A stretch of 64,000 nucleotides of DNA from Apis mellifera (Eukaryota > Arthropoda > Insecta > Hymenoptera > Apidae), in NCBI RefSeq assembly GCF_003254395.2, contig NC_037645.1, positions 3,587,406-3,651,405 on the forward strand. The letters are read 5' to 3'. Shown here piece after piece: positions 12,991 through 25,605 of this stretch. How positions within the stretch are numbered: position 1 is the stretch's first letter; each line of letters begins with the position of its first letter. The notes below the pieces were generated by a model. The model made no database searches and was not told the origin of the DNA. It was given only the letters and a program-made list of their open reading frames with translations. A program made the translations under genes and the position numbers.

Positions 12991-14229
12991 AACATCCTTC
13001 AAAACGTAATTGGTATACATATATATTTTTTGGTTTAGTATGGAAGAGGATAGATTTGTAGAATTATTATTGCATAAATGTATATAGTTTGTTTTTTTCT
13101 AATTTTTTAATTTGTCGTTGAAGATTGGCTTGTTATTAGATTTATTATTAGAAAGAATCATTAATCAATGATTCAACCGTTTATATATTTAAATACAAGA
13201 TATAAATTGTTGAGATTTTAGAATTCAAGATTGTGGATTTGTAGAATTGTAGATAAATACACATTTTCAAATTTTTATAGGCATTGTGTAGACATTGAAT
13301 ATAAAAAAGTTTTATTTCGTTTCTGTCTTGTTGGATTTATGCGGTTTGAGGTTATGAATTTGTAGAATTGTTACTCGGTTTACCTCTGTTTATGTAGAAG
13401 TGAGTATCTTAGTATGGAAGAGATTGCTTTTGAAAGTTTTTGTGTTTTTAGATTGTATTTGTAGATTTTCAAACATGTATATCTTTTCGTTTATTTTCGT
13501 TTATCTTAAGTGATCGTTTATCTTAAAAAGTTCGTTTGGCTTCCGTGAATTCCGTGAAAACAACTGTTTTGCGTTTTATCAGCTCGACATATGTTCTATA
13601 TTTCTTCTATTTATGTAGATATTAAGCGTAGAAAATCTAAAAATTAAATTATTTTTAGGATTAGAGAGAAAATCAAAAATTATTCACACGTAGAATCATT
13701 TCCTGTAACACATTCCAAAGAAAAATTTTTCACCTGTCACGATTCTTCAAACTTCCAATATGGATACCTTTATCAATTATGACAAGTAATCTCATCTAAA
13801 AATTCTGCTCACCTAAACAACACTTCCCGCTGAAACCTATTCACCACACCTATAACCACTCCCCAAAAATTCCTCACTAACCGTGCACACCTCCAAATCC
13901 CAACCTTGCCTCACCACCATCTTCCACTTTTATTCTTACCCGAAAAGAATGCGACTAAAAAACTTCGCCAAATCCTCCCATTCGATACCCTATCGAATCG
14001 TTCGATTCTAAAACTTCGATCAATCGATAATAATCATCGTATCGAAATAATCTCGCAGAATCTTTCTTCTCGAAACTTTATAAAATTTTTTCATTATCGA
14101 AAATCTACATAATCGATTAACATTACATCGCATTGCCAACGTATTTCTTCTCAAAACTTTTTAAAATTTATTTACTATCGAAAATCTGTACAATCAAACA
14201 TTGTATCATATTGCTAACGTGTTTCGTTT
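12991..14229. other. AT-rich spacer
   Basis: AT-rich sequence with loosely repeated phrases such as GTAGAATTGT and TGTAGA (13050-13480). From about 14000 to 14200 there are two related copies of TTCTTCTCGAAACTTT...ATCGAAAATCT. No gene is seen. Confidence 0.5.
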
Positions 14230-14637
14230 TTCACATACGACAGGTGGCGCTTCATGAGCGTGCCAGAGCGCATGTGTCATACCGCATCCATATTGCTTAT
14301 TCGTGAATTGTTCGTGAAACATGATCGCCAGCCAGTGTGGACACTTCAGCAAATAAGTTACAACGAATTCGTCTGCGAACAACGAACAGCGTTGGTAATA
14401 TATCAAACTAAATTCACATTACTGTTCGCGAATTATTCTTAACAATTCGTAAACTACGTTTCGAACACCGAAGGACACCATTTTCGAGCGAGTTCGTCAA
14501 TTGTTTACGGATGAATACACACCTTCAAAGAATCTTATACGCAAATTCAGAACGTATTTGAACATCAAGTAAGTGTTTTAACGAATTTAATGCTACATTT
14601 ATACTGATTAGAGCGTAATAAATATTCACGAGATACT

Positions 14638-14838
14638 ATGAAGTTATTCATTCGACGAATAATTTTCACAGCATTATTTGCTGGCCAATCGTTGAACGCT
14701 ATTGGCTGTTCGCAAGAATATCCACACTACGTAATTTACAAACTTGTGAGCAGCGATCGTACAGTCACATACACGTTCACGAACGACTCTCAAAACCAAT
14801 GTAGACGTAGCATCAAAACGTGTTACATAGCAATATAG
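14638..14838 (+). CDS. Candidate small secreted peptide ORF (66 aa), unrecognised
   Basis: An ATG ORF of 66 codons begins with basic residues, then a hydrophobic core (IIFTALFAG, residues 8-16) and a small-residue stretch ending near residue 21-23, as in a signal peptide. The rest is polar, with cysteines at 24, 55 and 62. Its upstream region (14460-14568) ends in a good donor (A|GTAAGTG at 14569), and CCAAT/ATTGG motifs occur inside the ORF. I recognise no family. The short length and the lack of homology evidence mean it may be chance. Confidence 0.15.
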   Translation: MKLFIRRIIFTALFAGQSLNAIGCSQEYPHYVIYKLVSSDRTVTYTFTNDSQNQCRRSIKTCYIAI

Positions 14839-16286
14839 TCGGTTGCATTAAAATACACTACATTTCTACTTCGATGGAAGGAAATACGCGACCATACAAC
14901 ACGTATAAAACACGCTCGTGTATCCCTGGCCTAAGGGGTCGTCGCACACAGCGGGTTTCCGCGGTTTTTAAAGGGCAGCGCTTATTACACAGATTGGATT
15001 AAAGGTCTGGAGTCTCATGGACGGTGAGAGAGAGAGAAAGAAAGAAAAGCAGGATAGGAGAAAGGGAGAGAAAGGTGAGTGGTAGGCGGTGGTTGCGGGA
15101 GGCGGTTAAGCGAAAGGGGTGGGGAAGGTGGTTTAGCTTGAGACAAGAAGAAGGAGGGAAAGGTATGCGGCTGGTGGTTGTACGCTTGTGTTTGTAAATG
15201 TCTATATATGTATTGGAGTGCGTGTGCACCTGAATACACTGGCACAGAAGTAGCCGAGAGAACCGGCGGCCCACCTTCACAAGGTGATTCACTGCGATCC
15301 CAACGTGCTGTGCTCGACCATTACATATATACTCGCGATTCATCGCAGAAACGTTCGAGATGCTTCGACATTGTACACTACCGTAATCTTGTTGTTTATA
15401 TACATCTTGTGCTTGTGCCTTAGTCTCCATTTGTGTATGTCTAGATGTATGTCTAGATAGACATTAGATTGATTATGAATGATGTTTCTATCTCCTTTTA
15501 TATTCAATTATTTTGATATTTTTTAGTTCTTAGTGGATTTTTATCTTTGATATTTGATAAAAATTTTGATTTCTTATATTTTGAATCTTATAGAATATAT
15601 ATAGTAGCACTTCTTGATCATTTTTAACTGAAAATGTATATAAATTGTCGTTTAAAAGAAATTATCAATATTTCACATACATTCTATTACAAACAAACGT
15701 TATGTTTAGAATGAACTTATATAAGAATTTCAAGTCCAATAATGAAATTTAATTGCACAACAATATAAGAAGTCATCCTTCGTATTTAAATCGATAAATC
15801 AACTTTACAGGAGGTAAAATTGAAGGAGAACGTTACGTCGAGAAGAACTTGTTATTAGAGGAACGTTGGAGAGTCGAAAGAGGGAAGATGTGTGATCCTG
15901 GTTGCAAGTTTATGCTACGGAATGCATTCTATCGAATGGTTGGTAGAAAGATGATGATCGGAGATGGAATTAGAGATAATTATTACAGGTGAGGTTATGG
16001 TCAGTCATGGAAACAGGTGAATCGTTAATAGTTGAATATTACTTTTATAAGAATAGCCTTATAATCTAATAATAACAAAAATTCGTTCGTTACTTATTTA
16101 TAATTCCATACACATCTTCATTTTTAGTTCCAATTTTTAAAAAGTGAATATTTGTCAAAATATTTAAGAGAAACACGAGTCATAAACAAGAATCTTTATC
16201 GATCGGAGAAGAGATACGACAAAAACAAAATGATAAAAGCTTGACACATTCAAAAAATTTACATGAAAAAATATTATCAGGAATAA
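14839..16286. other. Spacer with mixed composition
   Basis: A GC-richer stretch at 14920-15420 includes purine-rich GAGAGAGAAAG runs and opposing open frames of low complexity. The rest is AT-rich. No gene is recognised. Confidence 0.45.
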
Positions 16287-16766
16287 CTAATATTTAACCA
16301 AGATCTGTATGCATGCATCCGCGTTACGATTGAAATTTTCATTCACGATTCGATCCAGCAAAATATCCTTCTCTCCCGTCTCTGTTCCCCATTCACAAAA
16401 ATCCCTTCGATCCATCCATTCCTCTCTTGGTCCCCGAATTTCATTAAATCCACCCAATTGGGCCATATTTATCGAACGATCGCGATAATTCTCATTTTCT
16501 ACCTTGTTTGCCTCATCTTGCAAAACGAAAGAGGGAACTTTACCCGATATCCCTCTCGTGTCATCCTTCTCGGGTCCAGGGGAGGGGGGATCGAGAAACG
16601 GTTGGCCCGTGTTTACAGTTGACTCGTATAAGCCCTCGTTTGCCAATGTTGCACCGCGAAACGAATGAATGTGTCGGCGTCCGAAGCGACGACGCAATAG
16701 GAACCGCCCGAGGCGTGTCGGTGCACCCTTGCAAAAGGCTCTCAATCGCAAGAATGCAAAGGCCAA
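16287..16766 (-). other. Open reading frame of 159 codons, unrecognised, possible exon
   Basis: The minus strand is open for 159 codons but begins at TTG; the first in-frame ATG gives the last 60 codons (NMAQLGGFNEIRGP... onward). The translation is hydrophilic and not low in complexity, with many Glu, Asp, Asn and Arg. Half of it lies in AT-rich DNA where a long open frame is less expected. An antisense open frame (16508-17041 plus strand) overlaps the GC-rich half. No domain is recognised. It could be a coding exon, a pseudogene fragment or chance. Confidence 0.2.
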
Positions 16767-17017
16767 CCGGTCCCCGCTCGATCAGAATTTTCGGCCGTGC
16801 CCGTGCCCGTGCAAACCTCGCCTTTAAAATAGTCTACTTTATTGTCGGACGCGTGAGAAAATCCGACTTTTACGAGTCGATGATGCGCCAGTCGATCTTG
16901 CCTCCTTTAATATCGCGTTGCGTGAAAATTGATCGGTGCTGCCACGTTTGCACGGGTTTTTGGGGAATGAAGTTGTTTAAGATACGTCGAGTAAAGAAGA
17001 GAGAGAGAGAGAAAGAG

Positions 17018-17983
17018 ATTGAGCTTAATCTTCATTTGTAATTCCAGATAGAAATTGAGATTGGGGAGATCTTGATGGTTTCAAGTGGAATTATTTAGAA
17101 TACATGGAATAATATAAATTGGGAATATTGGGATTTGGGAATTGATTTGATAATGCCAAGTTTGTACAGATTTGTTTGAAATGAAGTTATTTTTTTCTCT
17201 TAATAGATTTTCATGGATCAAAGAAACAATTGAACTTAATTTTCATTTGTCACTTGGGAGAATATTCTAAAAAGCTAATGACTTTCTCGAATATTCCCAA
17301 TAAATATTTTATTTAAAGATTGAGCTTAATCTTCATTTGTAATTCCACGTTTCCAGATGGAAATTGAGATTTGGAAGGTTCTTGATGGTTTCAAGTGGAA
17401 TTATTTAGAATACATGGAATAATATAAATTGGATTTGGGAATTGATTTGATAATGCCAAGTTTGTACAGATTTGTTTAAAATGAAGTTATTTCTTTTTAA
17501 TAGATTTTCATGGATCAAAGAAACAATTGAACTTAATTTTCATTTGTCACTTAGGAGAATATTCTAAAAAGCTAACGACTTTCTTTTTTTTCTTAAATCA
17601 ATAATTCTCGGCATCAATCTCGAATATTCCCCAATAAATATTTTATTTAAAGATTGAGCTTAATCTTCATTTGTAATTCCACGTTTTCAGATGGAAATTG
17701 AGATTTGGAAGGTTCTTGATGGTTTCAAGTGGAATTATTTAGAATACATGGAATAATATAAATTGGATTTGGGAATTGATTTGATAATGCCGAGTTTGTA
17801 TGGATTTGTTTGAAATGAAGTTATTTCTTTTTAATAGATTTTCATGGATCAAAGAAACAATTGAACTTAATTTTCATTTGTCACTTAGGAGAATATTCTA
17901 AAAAGCTAACGACTTTCTTTTTTTTCTTAAATCAACAATTCTCAGCATCAATCTCGAATAAATCCCCAATAAATATTTTATTT
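17018..17983. repeat. Tandem array, 3 copies of 301-334 bp
   Basis: The anchor ATTGAGCTTAATCTTCATTT recurs at 17018, 17319 and 17653. Copies share TTCTTGATGGTTTCAAGTGG, GAATACATGGAATAATATAA and TTCATGGATCAAAGAAACAA. Copies 2 and 3 have a 30-base insertion (TTTTTTTTCTTAAATCA type) lacking in copy 1. Confidence 0.92.
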
Positions 17984-18378
17984 CCACTCGAATAATAATC
18001 GACAGCTCTAAACAACATCGATCGGTCTTAAGCGTAATAAAGGAAACAAAAACGAGTGTACAAAAGCTTAAGAATAATCGAGGGTGGCGGAAGAGGAGAT
18101 TCAAGAATTCGCATAAATTTGTCCGCATTCTGCGCGCGGTCCTCTGGGCAGCGCGAGGCAATATTTTTCCGGGGCGAAAGGTGGTGGAGGGAAAAAAAAA
18201 AAAAAATGAAGAAAAACGAAGGACTGAAACGACGACGAGTCGGAAACGTCGAGATATATATTTCGCCCCCGGATCTCAATAAAGCAACGGCCAATGCGAT
18301 TCTTTCTCCTTTTTTTTTTTTCCTTTCCACCTTTTCCTCTCCCTTCCTCTTTCATCTTCCTTCTCTCTTTTTTTTCCT

Positions 18379-18422
<44 letters not shown>

Positions 18423-19731
18423 CGAAAAGTAATCGGTAATCCCTGCAAGAGGAGGGCACTAACGAGAATTAATACCGAGCGGAGTGTTTGTTTTGTGACT
18501 CGGCAGCCGGGCTTTTAAAGATCCGAGTCGCACATGGGAATCAGTTCGCGAAGCCACGTCTGAATAAATTAAATCCTTACCAGGAATTCACTAACGACCT
18601 GTACCTCTCTCTCTCTCCCCGGCTACACCACACATCTCTTAATGCATGTTCTATGGGCCTCCTCCTCCTCCCCCTCGGATTTTTATTTTACGCGTATTCT
18701 TTATTCATTTTTTTTTCTCTCTCTCTCTCTCTCTCCTTCTTTTTCTGTTTTTTTTTTCTTCTTTTCCAGATCGGAAGGACTGTTTTGTCTCGGCGCGTTA
18801 CACACAATAAGGAGGGAACGGAGCGCACAGGAGTGAAATTGTTTTTTGCTAGTCATGACTTCTAATAAGGAACAAAAGCGGCCCTTTACCTTGCACGGCA
18901 TTGATATTTGAATTTTTTGATCGATCGCCCTCCTCCCCCCTTCCCTTCCCCGCTGCCATGAATTAATCGTGAATCGATTGTTGATTCTTTTTCGCATTTC
19001 TGTTTTCCATCCGCGAAAATAGAAATATCTAACGAATTTTTTTAATAAAAATTACGATTATACGCCTTCCTCGTCCAATTTTTATCCCCTGATATGATAT
19101 TCTTCTTGAATCGAGAAGAGAAATTATTTAAGAAAAGATAAATTTTAAATCCGTTTGTTCTCGAATATATCTCGAATCGTACAATTTTTCAATTAGAATT
19201 TATAAATTGGCGCGCAAGTCTCATTTTGTCATTGCACTCCACCTGGTATCGTCAATGACGAGTGTGCAAAGCGCGTTCACGCAACAATCCCTCTTTCCGT
19301 TAAAGAGTTAAATTGTAAATTTAAAAATTGAAAATTAAAATTTTTCTAATACTAATATACAATTAAAATTATTATAGTTTAAAATATAAAACATTAGATT
19401 GCAAATTTAAAGATTAATTTTTGATTATAATAATTTAGATGAAGTTTAATACAAGAAAAAATATAGATACATTAAATGATAGTAATATAAGTGCAAAATA
19501 GCTATGATATATATATATTTATTATCTTTGTCATTAAGAAAATTATTTTTATAAAAATTTATTTTTAAGAATACATATTTTAAAATTCCACTCCAAACCT
19601 GGAATGTTTGTTCGCGGCGAAAGTTCCCCCTTCCCCCCTTAATTTCGGCCCAGACTTCTTCCCTTCGATTCGATCTCCTAGCGAGAGGAGATTTTCTTGG
19701 CAAAGAAAATCTTTCCATTCCGTTCCTTGTT
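17984..19731. other. Spacer with CT microsatellites
   Basis: Contains (CT)n at 18382-18418 and 18717-18735, A- and T-runs, and a GC-richer patch at 18110-18270. Open frames here are low-complexity Ser/Leu/Phe or Arg/Glu products of these repeats. From 19300 on it is very AT-rich. No gene is recognised. Confidence 0.5.
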
Positions 19732-19975
19732 GAATTTATTTGCGTCAGAGGGAGAAGAAATTTTTTCAAGCTGCATGGACGATTCACTTCGACAAAGGAT
19801 AACGTAAAAACGTTAGATAAGAAAGGAAGGATGCGTCGATAGAAATTTATTTGCGTCAGAGGGAGAAGAAATTTTTTCAAGTTGGAATTCGATAGACGAT
19901 TCACTTTGACGGAGGATAACGTAAAAACGTATCACGTTAGATAAGAAAGGAAGGAGAGATTATGGAGGATAGAAA
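19732..19975. repeat. Direct duplication, 111-bp unit
   Basis: AATTTATTTGCGTCAGAGGG starts at 19733 and 19844. Both copies continue through GAGAAGAAATTTTTTCAAG, GACGATTCACTT, GAGGATAACGTAAAAACG and GATAAGAAAGGAAGG. Confidence 0.88.
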
Positions 19976-22385
19976 TTTTAGGATGGATTAACGAGGGATA
20001 CCGTTAATGCACGAAGGTATAACTGTGCGCCATTTTGGAGCGAGCCACTTATTTATATGACAGGTATATAATTGTACACATGTGCACGGTTTCCTCGTTT
20101 TTTGGACACGGGAATAATTAATCAGAACAAGGTGTATCATTTTTCAAGGTGATCAGCTCGGCGAGAAGCAACATTGGCGATGTTATGCCATGTGAACCGC
20201 GTTCCTTTCGAACGTACGGTATGAAAAAGCGTTCCTTTCGTTCGCGCGATTATATTCCCTCGATAATATATTTAAATCGAAAATCATCGCACCTTTCTTT
20301 GCTACAAATTTAACAACGATACAAAGTAATCATCGTTCCTTTTGCAGACGATAAAAGATAAACGTTATTAAATTATAAATCGAGCGAAGATCAATATACA
20401 CAAGGGATATGAATATTTTTAATATCGATTCGAGAAAAAGAAATGTCACGAATCTCTCGACGCGCTTACGCGTAAACAAAAGAATGGATTATGAAACGTT
20501 AACGCTGAACAATAAACGGCGAATCAAAAGGAAAAGAAAAATATATTACCCGGGATAAAAATCATCCTTCCTTCTTATCGAATTAAGAGAAAGGGAAAAA
20601 AGGAAGAGAGAAATCGTCCGCCCACTCGCAATTCCCATTACAATTTCTTAATGACGCGTATTCATACGAAAGCAGACTCACTGTCTCTGGACCGGGCGCA
20701 GACGGTGATAATTATCACCGTGAGAAACGTCATGTATCACCTAAGGCGAGCCACCTTGCGAGAGATGGTGCCGATGCTGATGTTGGCCTGATGGCGGTGG
20801 TTGGTTGGGCTGTTTTCAAAAGGGCCTCCTCCATCCTCGCGAGGAACAAGGATAAAGAGAGAGAGAGAGAGAGGGAGAGAGGGAACGGTTGGATTTCGAC
20901 GAAGGAAGGCACGAGGAGGAATTTGATTTACGCATCGGTTCGTTCGAGTGGATGTGTATTGTGCGAGAAAACATTGTGATGCATTGTGGGATGACTGTCG
21001 GGGGGGAGGATATATAAGGTCTTAATTACCGCGTGTGCCATATTGACGCGCCTTGTATCCTGGTATGACCGGCCGTTTTCAACGAATTGCGAAAAGTCAC
21101 CGGCGGTGAATGGTCAAACAATGAGGTTGCGGAAAGTTTTTGAACCAACCACCCGTTGAAAAGATGATTGGTTAAAATTTCGTGTTAAAGTTGAAATGTG
21201 GCTTTATGTTACGATCGTTTAAAATTTTCTTTAAATTTTAGTATGATTCGGGATGAAGATGGTTTTTTATAAAATATTTCAATGATCGTTTCCTTTGTAA
21301 TTGCAAAGTATTAATTGTGGAATTAGAATTGGATGCAAGGATGACATGGAAGGAATTGAAATGATTTTTAGAGAATATATTTTATGTGATTATATATTTT
21401 ATGTGTATTGTATATATTTTAAATGATTTTAGAGAATTTATATCGTGATTTTATTAGTAAAATGGAACGTAGAAATGAGAAAATATACAATGTTAAGGTA
21501 TTGTGAAATTAATTAATTTTTTTTTTTAAACAGGATCGAATTGGACCGGCCACTTCGCTCTCAATTCACCTTTAATTCATCGTTCGTATTTACAAGTAGG
21601 TTATAGATTTTCAATTTCAACAAGAGGTTAAACATATATAAATTGAATAAATTGAAGTTCGTTAGAATTAAATAGCTTAATATCTCGTTACAAACCTCGT
21701 GACCAATGTATATACCCACTGTTTTATTAGAATCAAATCAGTTAACGATCCTAAATTATTGTTCCTCCACTATTGACACTTATCTCGACAGGTTCATATA
21801 TAACTCGAGGTTCATGGAATTCTATTATCTTAGAAATTATAGTCAGTGTAACAACTTTCCATTTAACATTTTAAAAATTTCATTCAACACATTCAACATC
21901 GTCCGTCGCATCGGTCCTTTAATTATCTGAAACAATGATTCAAACGAATAAATGAAACTTGATTATAAAATTTGAATGGAATATTCGAGATTTAATTTGT
22001 ACAACTAAGAAAATATTAACACTTCAATCAAATCAAAAATCTTTCAAAAAGTATACACGATAAATTTCCTTTCTTAACTTTCTTCCAATTACAAATTCCT
22101 CCATTACATTATACTTAAACTACATTCTCCATTCTCGAAACGACTCGATTCCAGAAACGATATTAAGTTATTATATATAAATTAAATTTTTGAAACAAAA
22201 TCCAAAAAACACCTCTACTTATAATAAACTTGTTCTAACATCTTACGTAATAACCTATAACCTATCCAAAAAAAGAAAGAAGAGAAAAAGAATTTCATTC
22301 TGAAATTCCACAAGGCCCCGAGAAGAAGAAAACCTGCGCTAATCTTTCCATCATTATCGATCGCAGGTAACCACCGCGCGCCCCA
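19976..22385. other. Spacer with one TATA-box-like site
   Basis: AT-rich at both ends with a GC-richer patch at 20640-21140. Within it, TATATAAG (21011-21018) follows a G-rich run, the strongest TATA-like element in this part. A (GA)n tract lies at 20857-20880. No coding exon follows that I can recognise. Confidence 0.45.
21005..21050 (+). promoter_or_regulatory. Weak TATA-type promoter candidate
   Basis: GGGGGGGAGGATATATAAGG precedes a GC-richer segment. The spacing to any initiator is not decisive and no transcript is recognised downstream. Confidence 0.15.
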
Positions 22386-22995
22386 CCAAAAATTCCCACG
22401 TGCCCGGTATTCGAATTCCATTGGACCAGGAAGACGGGCCCGGGCCCGGCCGTTCCGTTTCGGGGCCCTGGGGGAGGGGGGGTTATTTCGCGACGAAATA
22501 AGACCGCGGCGAGAGAGTCGTACACGAGAGGACCCACGGCGGAACTCATTTTAATTAGAAGGGGTCCCTTCGTTTTATCGAGTTATTCCCGGGGCCCGTG
22601 CCCCTCTCGCGCCCTTCCGCGCGGCCCGTTTCGTTCCTTCCTCCCCTCCCCTCCCCTCCCACCCAGCGCCGCGGCAACCGACTCTCTCCCCCCCTCCCTC
22701 CTTTGTAACGTTCGCGCGGGCCCCGTGCCCCGCCGATCGGGGCCCGGGCCCACGAAGCCGGCTTGGAATGCGGTCCTACGGGCCCACGGGGTTCGTAGTG
22801 GTCGTGGATACGGCGTCTACGGGGTGTCGGAGTGTGCGTACGCCGCGGTCACGTCAAATCGCAACCAGCCTCGTATTTTTTCCGATGCTTTTGCGACGGT
22901 CGCGGGTCGGCGGGGCCTTGGCGGGGCCCTTATTCTCGATTACGAAAAAGGAAAGGAGAATTTTCTTTGGATTGGGGGACGGGGAAGAGAAAGGT
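22386..22995. other. Strongly GC-rich island with CCCGGGCCC palindromes
   Basis: The most GC-rich block of the window. It includes CGGGCCCGGGCCCG at 22435-22448 and GGGCCCGGGCCC at 22740-22751, with C-rich CCCCTCCCCTCCC runs between. Open frames exist in several phases only because stops are rare. This could be a promoter island, but no exon or domain is recognised. Confidence 0.35.
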
Positions 22996-23645
22996 GGACA
23001 TAGTAAATAGGATATTTTTTTTCGGGAGATTAGAAGGGGAGGGAGATTCGATATTTAAGATTCGAAGGATGGAGTAATACCTTTGGTATTCTTTTTTGAA
23101 ATTTGCATTACGAAAAGTTGAGAAATTGTTGTTTCAAAGGAGATATTATTACCTCTATGGCAAATACTATTAATTTTAATTCTCTCTCCGATTTACCAAC
23201 TTTTCAACTTTCGAGTTATAGCGAGGAAATTAAAATTGAGCGATTGAATCAATATTTTAACAAGTATCGATCGTCAAATTTGAAAAATTCAAACCGATTT
23301 AATTTCTCCCGAGTTTATCAGAATCTCCACGCTAAAATACGTATACATACATCGATTGCCATAAACGAATCACTTCGTTCCCCTCCTTCCTTCGATTCGC
23401 AATTATTAAAAAAATTCCAATTCGAGCCAACTCAAAAGGACGCCCCCCCACATCGAGTAGACGTTTTCTCCTCTGCGACAATCCCTCCCTCGCACCACCT
23501 CTCCTCCTCCTCTCTACAAGCTTCCCTCGGCCTTCCTCTCCACTCCGTGTCCGTTAGCCTCCTCCCGTTCACCTATGAGGGAGGGGACAGGAGCGGAGGA
23601 GGAGAGGAACGGGACCTCCAAAGCGGCGACCAAGTCCAGGGAGGT

Positions 23646-23687
23646 CCTTCCTTCCTTCCTTCCTTCCTTCCTTCCTTCCTTCCTTCC
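23646..23687. repeat. (TTCC)n microsatellite
   Basis: Ten or so uninterrupted TTCC units. Confidence 0.95.
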
Positions 23688-24057
23688 AGGGCCAAGCGGT
23701 GTATACACGCCAAGTATACTGCACGGCTGAAGAAGAAGAAGAAGAAGAAGAAGAAAAGAGAAGAAAGGAACGGCTCCTTGGCAGGATCAAAGGATATGGC
23801 CAGATCCTTTTTGCTCCGTGGGGATCGGCCACGAAAATGTTCGGCTCGGGTTTCGAAGGGCCGCGTTTAGAAGGGAACTCTGCTTCGAAGCAGAGAGAGA
23901 GAGAGAGAGAGAGATTGCGAGCAACGATCGCGTTCGCGGGCCTCGTCTCGGGCCTCGAGCCCCGGCTGATGGTTTCTGGAATATGGGCCGGCCCCTGATG
24001 GGTTCGTTTCGGCTCGCCGGAATTGAAAGCCCCGCTTTAATGGACCGCCGACACTTT

Positions 24058-24098
24058 GTACACGTCTACTGGACCCGGGCAGGGAGGGAGACGTGTAC
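24058..24098. other. Perfect 10-bp inverted repeat
   Basis: GTACACGTCT (24058-24067) and AGACGTGTAC (24089-24098) flank a 21-base spacer rich in G. It could form a hairpin in RNA or be a dimeric protein site. Confidence 0.6.
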
Positions 24099-24344
24099 TA
24101 CTCCTGACTTTTGACAAATTCGCTCGAGTATTATGTTGGATTTTCCTATGTGTATCTCCTATGTGTTTCTCCAACCAATTTGTATGCCGGGCAACACGCT
24201 TGTGTTTATCAATAACGGTATTGTGATTATCGCGCGGAGCTATTCCGGATCTCTCGCCGTATTTATCGTTCAGTTCCTCGTCGCTGTTTCTTCCGTGTTG
24301 GTCGACGGAACAGATATTATAACTGTTATTGTTTCGCAATAAAA

Positions 24345-25467
24345 TTCGAGATTTGGATCTGAAGGAAAGATTGTTTAACGATCCAAGCATTAATTCGAGT
24401 ATTCCTCTTCTAAGAGCTCAAATCTGGATATAATTCGAGACAAATTGAGATCATAGCATAACATTTTATATATATATATTAAAATTGTGGAGGATCGAAA
24501 GGAAGAATGGATGTTGGAATTCTTAAGGAATTCTCAAAGGACGATCTCGAATATTTTCGAACTGAAACCTGAAGGAAAACGTAATCTGAAGGAATCTGAA
24601 GGAAAGATTGTTTAACGATCCAAACGTTAATTCGAGTATTCCTCTTCCATTCCAATTCTAAGAGCGCAAATCTGGATATAATTCGAGACAAATTGAGACA
24701 GCATTTTCTATATATTATTCTATATATTAAAATATAAATATTTCTATATATTATTCTATATATTAAAATTGTGGAGGAAGGAAGAATGGATGTTGGAATT
24801 CTTAAGGAATTCTCAAAGGACGATCTCGAATATTTTCGAACTGAAACTTGAAGGAAAAAAACGTAATCTGAAGGAATCTGAAAGATTGTTTAACGATCCA
24901 AGCGTTAATTCGAGTATTCCTCTTCCATTTCAATTCTAAGAGCGCAAACTTGGATATAATTCGAGACAAATTGAGACAGCATTTTCTATATATATATATA
25001 TATATTAAAATTGTGGAGGAAGGAAGAATGGATCTTGGAATTTTTAAGGAATTCTCAAAGGACGATCTCGAATATTTTCGAACTGAAACCTGAAGGAAAA
25101 CGTAATCTGAAGGAATCTGAAGGAAAGATTGTTTAACGATCCAAGCGTTAATTCGAGTATTCCTCTTCCATTCCAATTCTAAGAGCGCAAACCTGGATAT
25201 AATTCGAGACAAATTGAGACAGCATTTTCTATATATATATATTAAAATTGTGGAGGATCGAAAGGAAGAATGGATCTTGGAATTCTTAAGGAATTCTCAA
25301 AGGACGATCTCGAGAATATTTTCGAACTGAAACCTGAAGGAAAACGTAATCTGAAGGAATCTGAAGGAAAGATTGTTTAACGATCCAAGCATTAATTCGA
25401 GTATTCCTCTTCTAAGAGCGCAAACCTGGATATAATTCGAGATAAATTGAGACCATAGCATAACATT

Positions 25468-25510
<43 letters not shown>

Positions 25511-25605
25511 TTGTGGAAAATCGAAAGGAAGAATGGATGTTGGAATTCTTAAGGAATTCTCAAAGGAGGATCTCGAGAATATTTTCGAACTGAAACCTGA
25601 AGGAA
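24345..25605. repeat. Tandem array, one partial plus five copies of 237-284 bp
   Basis: TTAAAATTGTGGA recurs at 24479, 24763, 25005, 25242 and 25505. Copies share TTGGAATTCTTAAGGAATTC, CTCAAAGGACGATCTCGA, TTTAACGATCCAAGC and GGATATAATTCGAGACAAAT, and each is bounded by a (TA)n tract of varying length (longest 25472-25504). The array begins with a truncated copy at about 24345 and ends inside a copy near 25605. Confidence 0.95.

Larger units (their letters stand above)
22996..24344. other. Mixed spacer with microsatellites and a 117-codon minus-strand ORF
   Basis: Contains (TTCC)n at 23646-23687, (AAG)n at about 23729-23755 and (GA)n at 23890-23911, which produce low-complexity open frames. 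An ATG ORF on the minus strand (24037-24390) and an antisense hydrophobic ATG ORF on the plus strand (24133-24342) overlap fully; neither has a recognised domain, and the minus one starts inside the next tandem array. Confidence 0.4.

Noticed and set aside
12032..13020. Several open frames with poly-Leu, poly-Asn, poly-Ser or poly-Glu
   Set aside because: They arise from AAC and TTC trinucleotide repeats in a stop-poor GC island and run on both strands.
16508..17041. 177-codon plus-strand open frame
   Set aside because: Antisense to the 16287-16766 frame and ending in a GAGA run; basic low-information composition and no domain. I kept only the more protein-like minus frame as a weak candidate.
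23103..23870. 255-codon plus-strand open frame, the longest in the window
   Set aside because: It crosses (TTCC)n and (AAG)n microsatellites, has no recognisable domain, lacks supporting splice context, and its middle overlaps antisense open frames.
24479..25212. Minus-strand frames that stay open through repeat units (LLELEWKRNTRIN type)
   Set aside because: Same sequence repeated by the tandem array; they begin at TTG rather than ATG and simply inherit openness from the unit.
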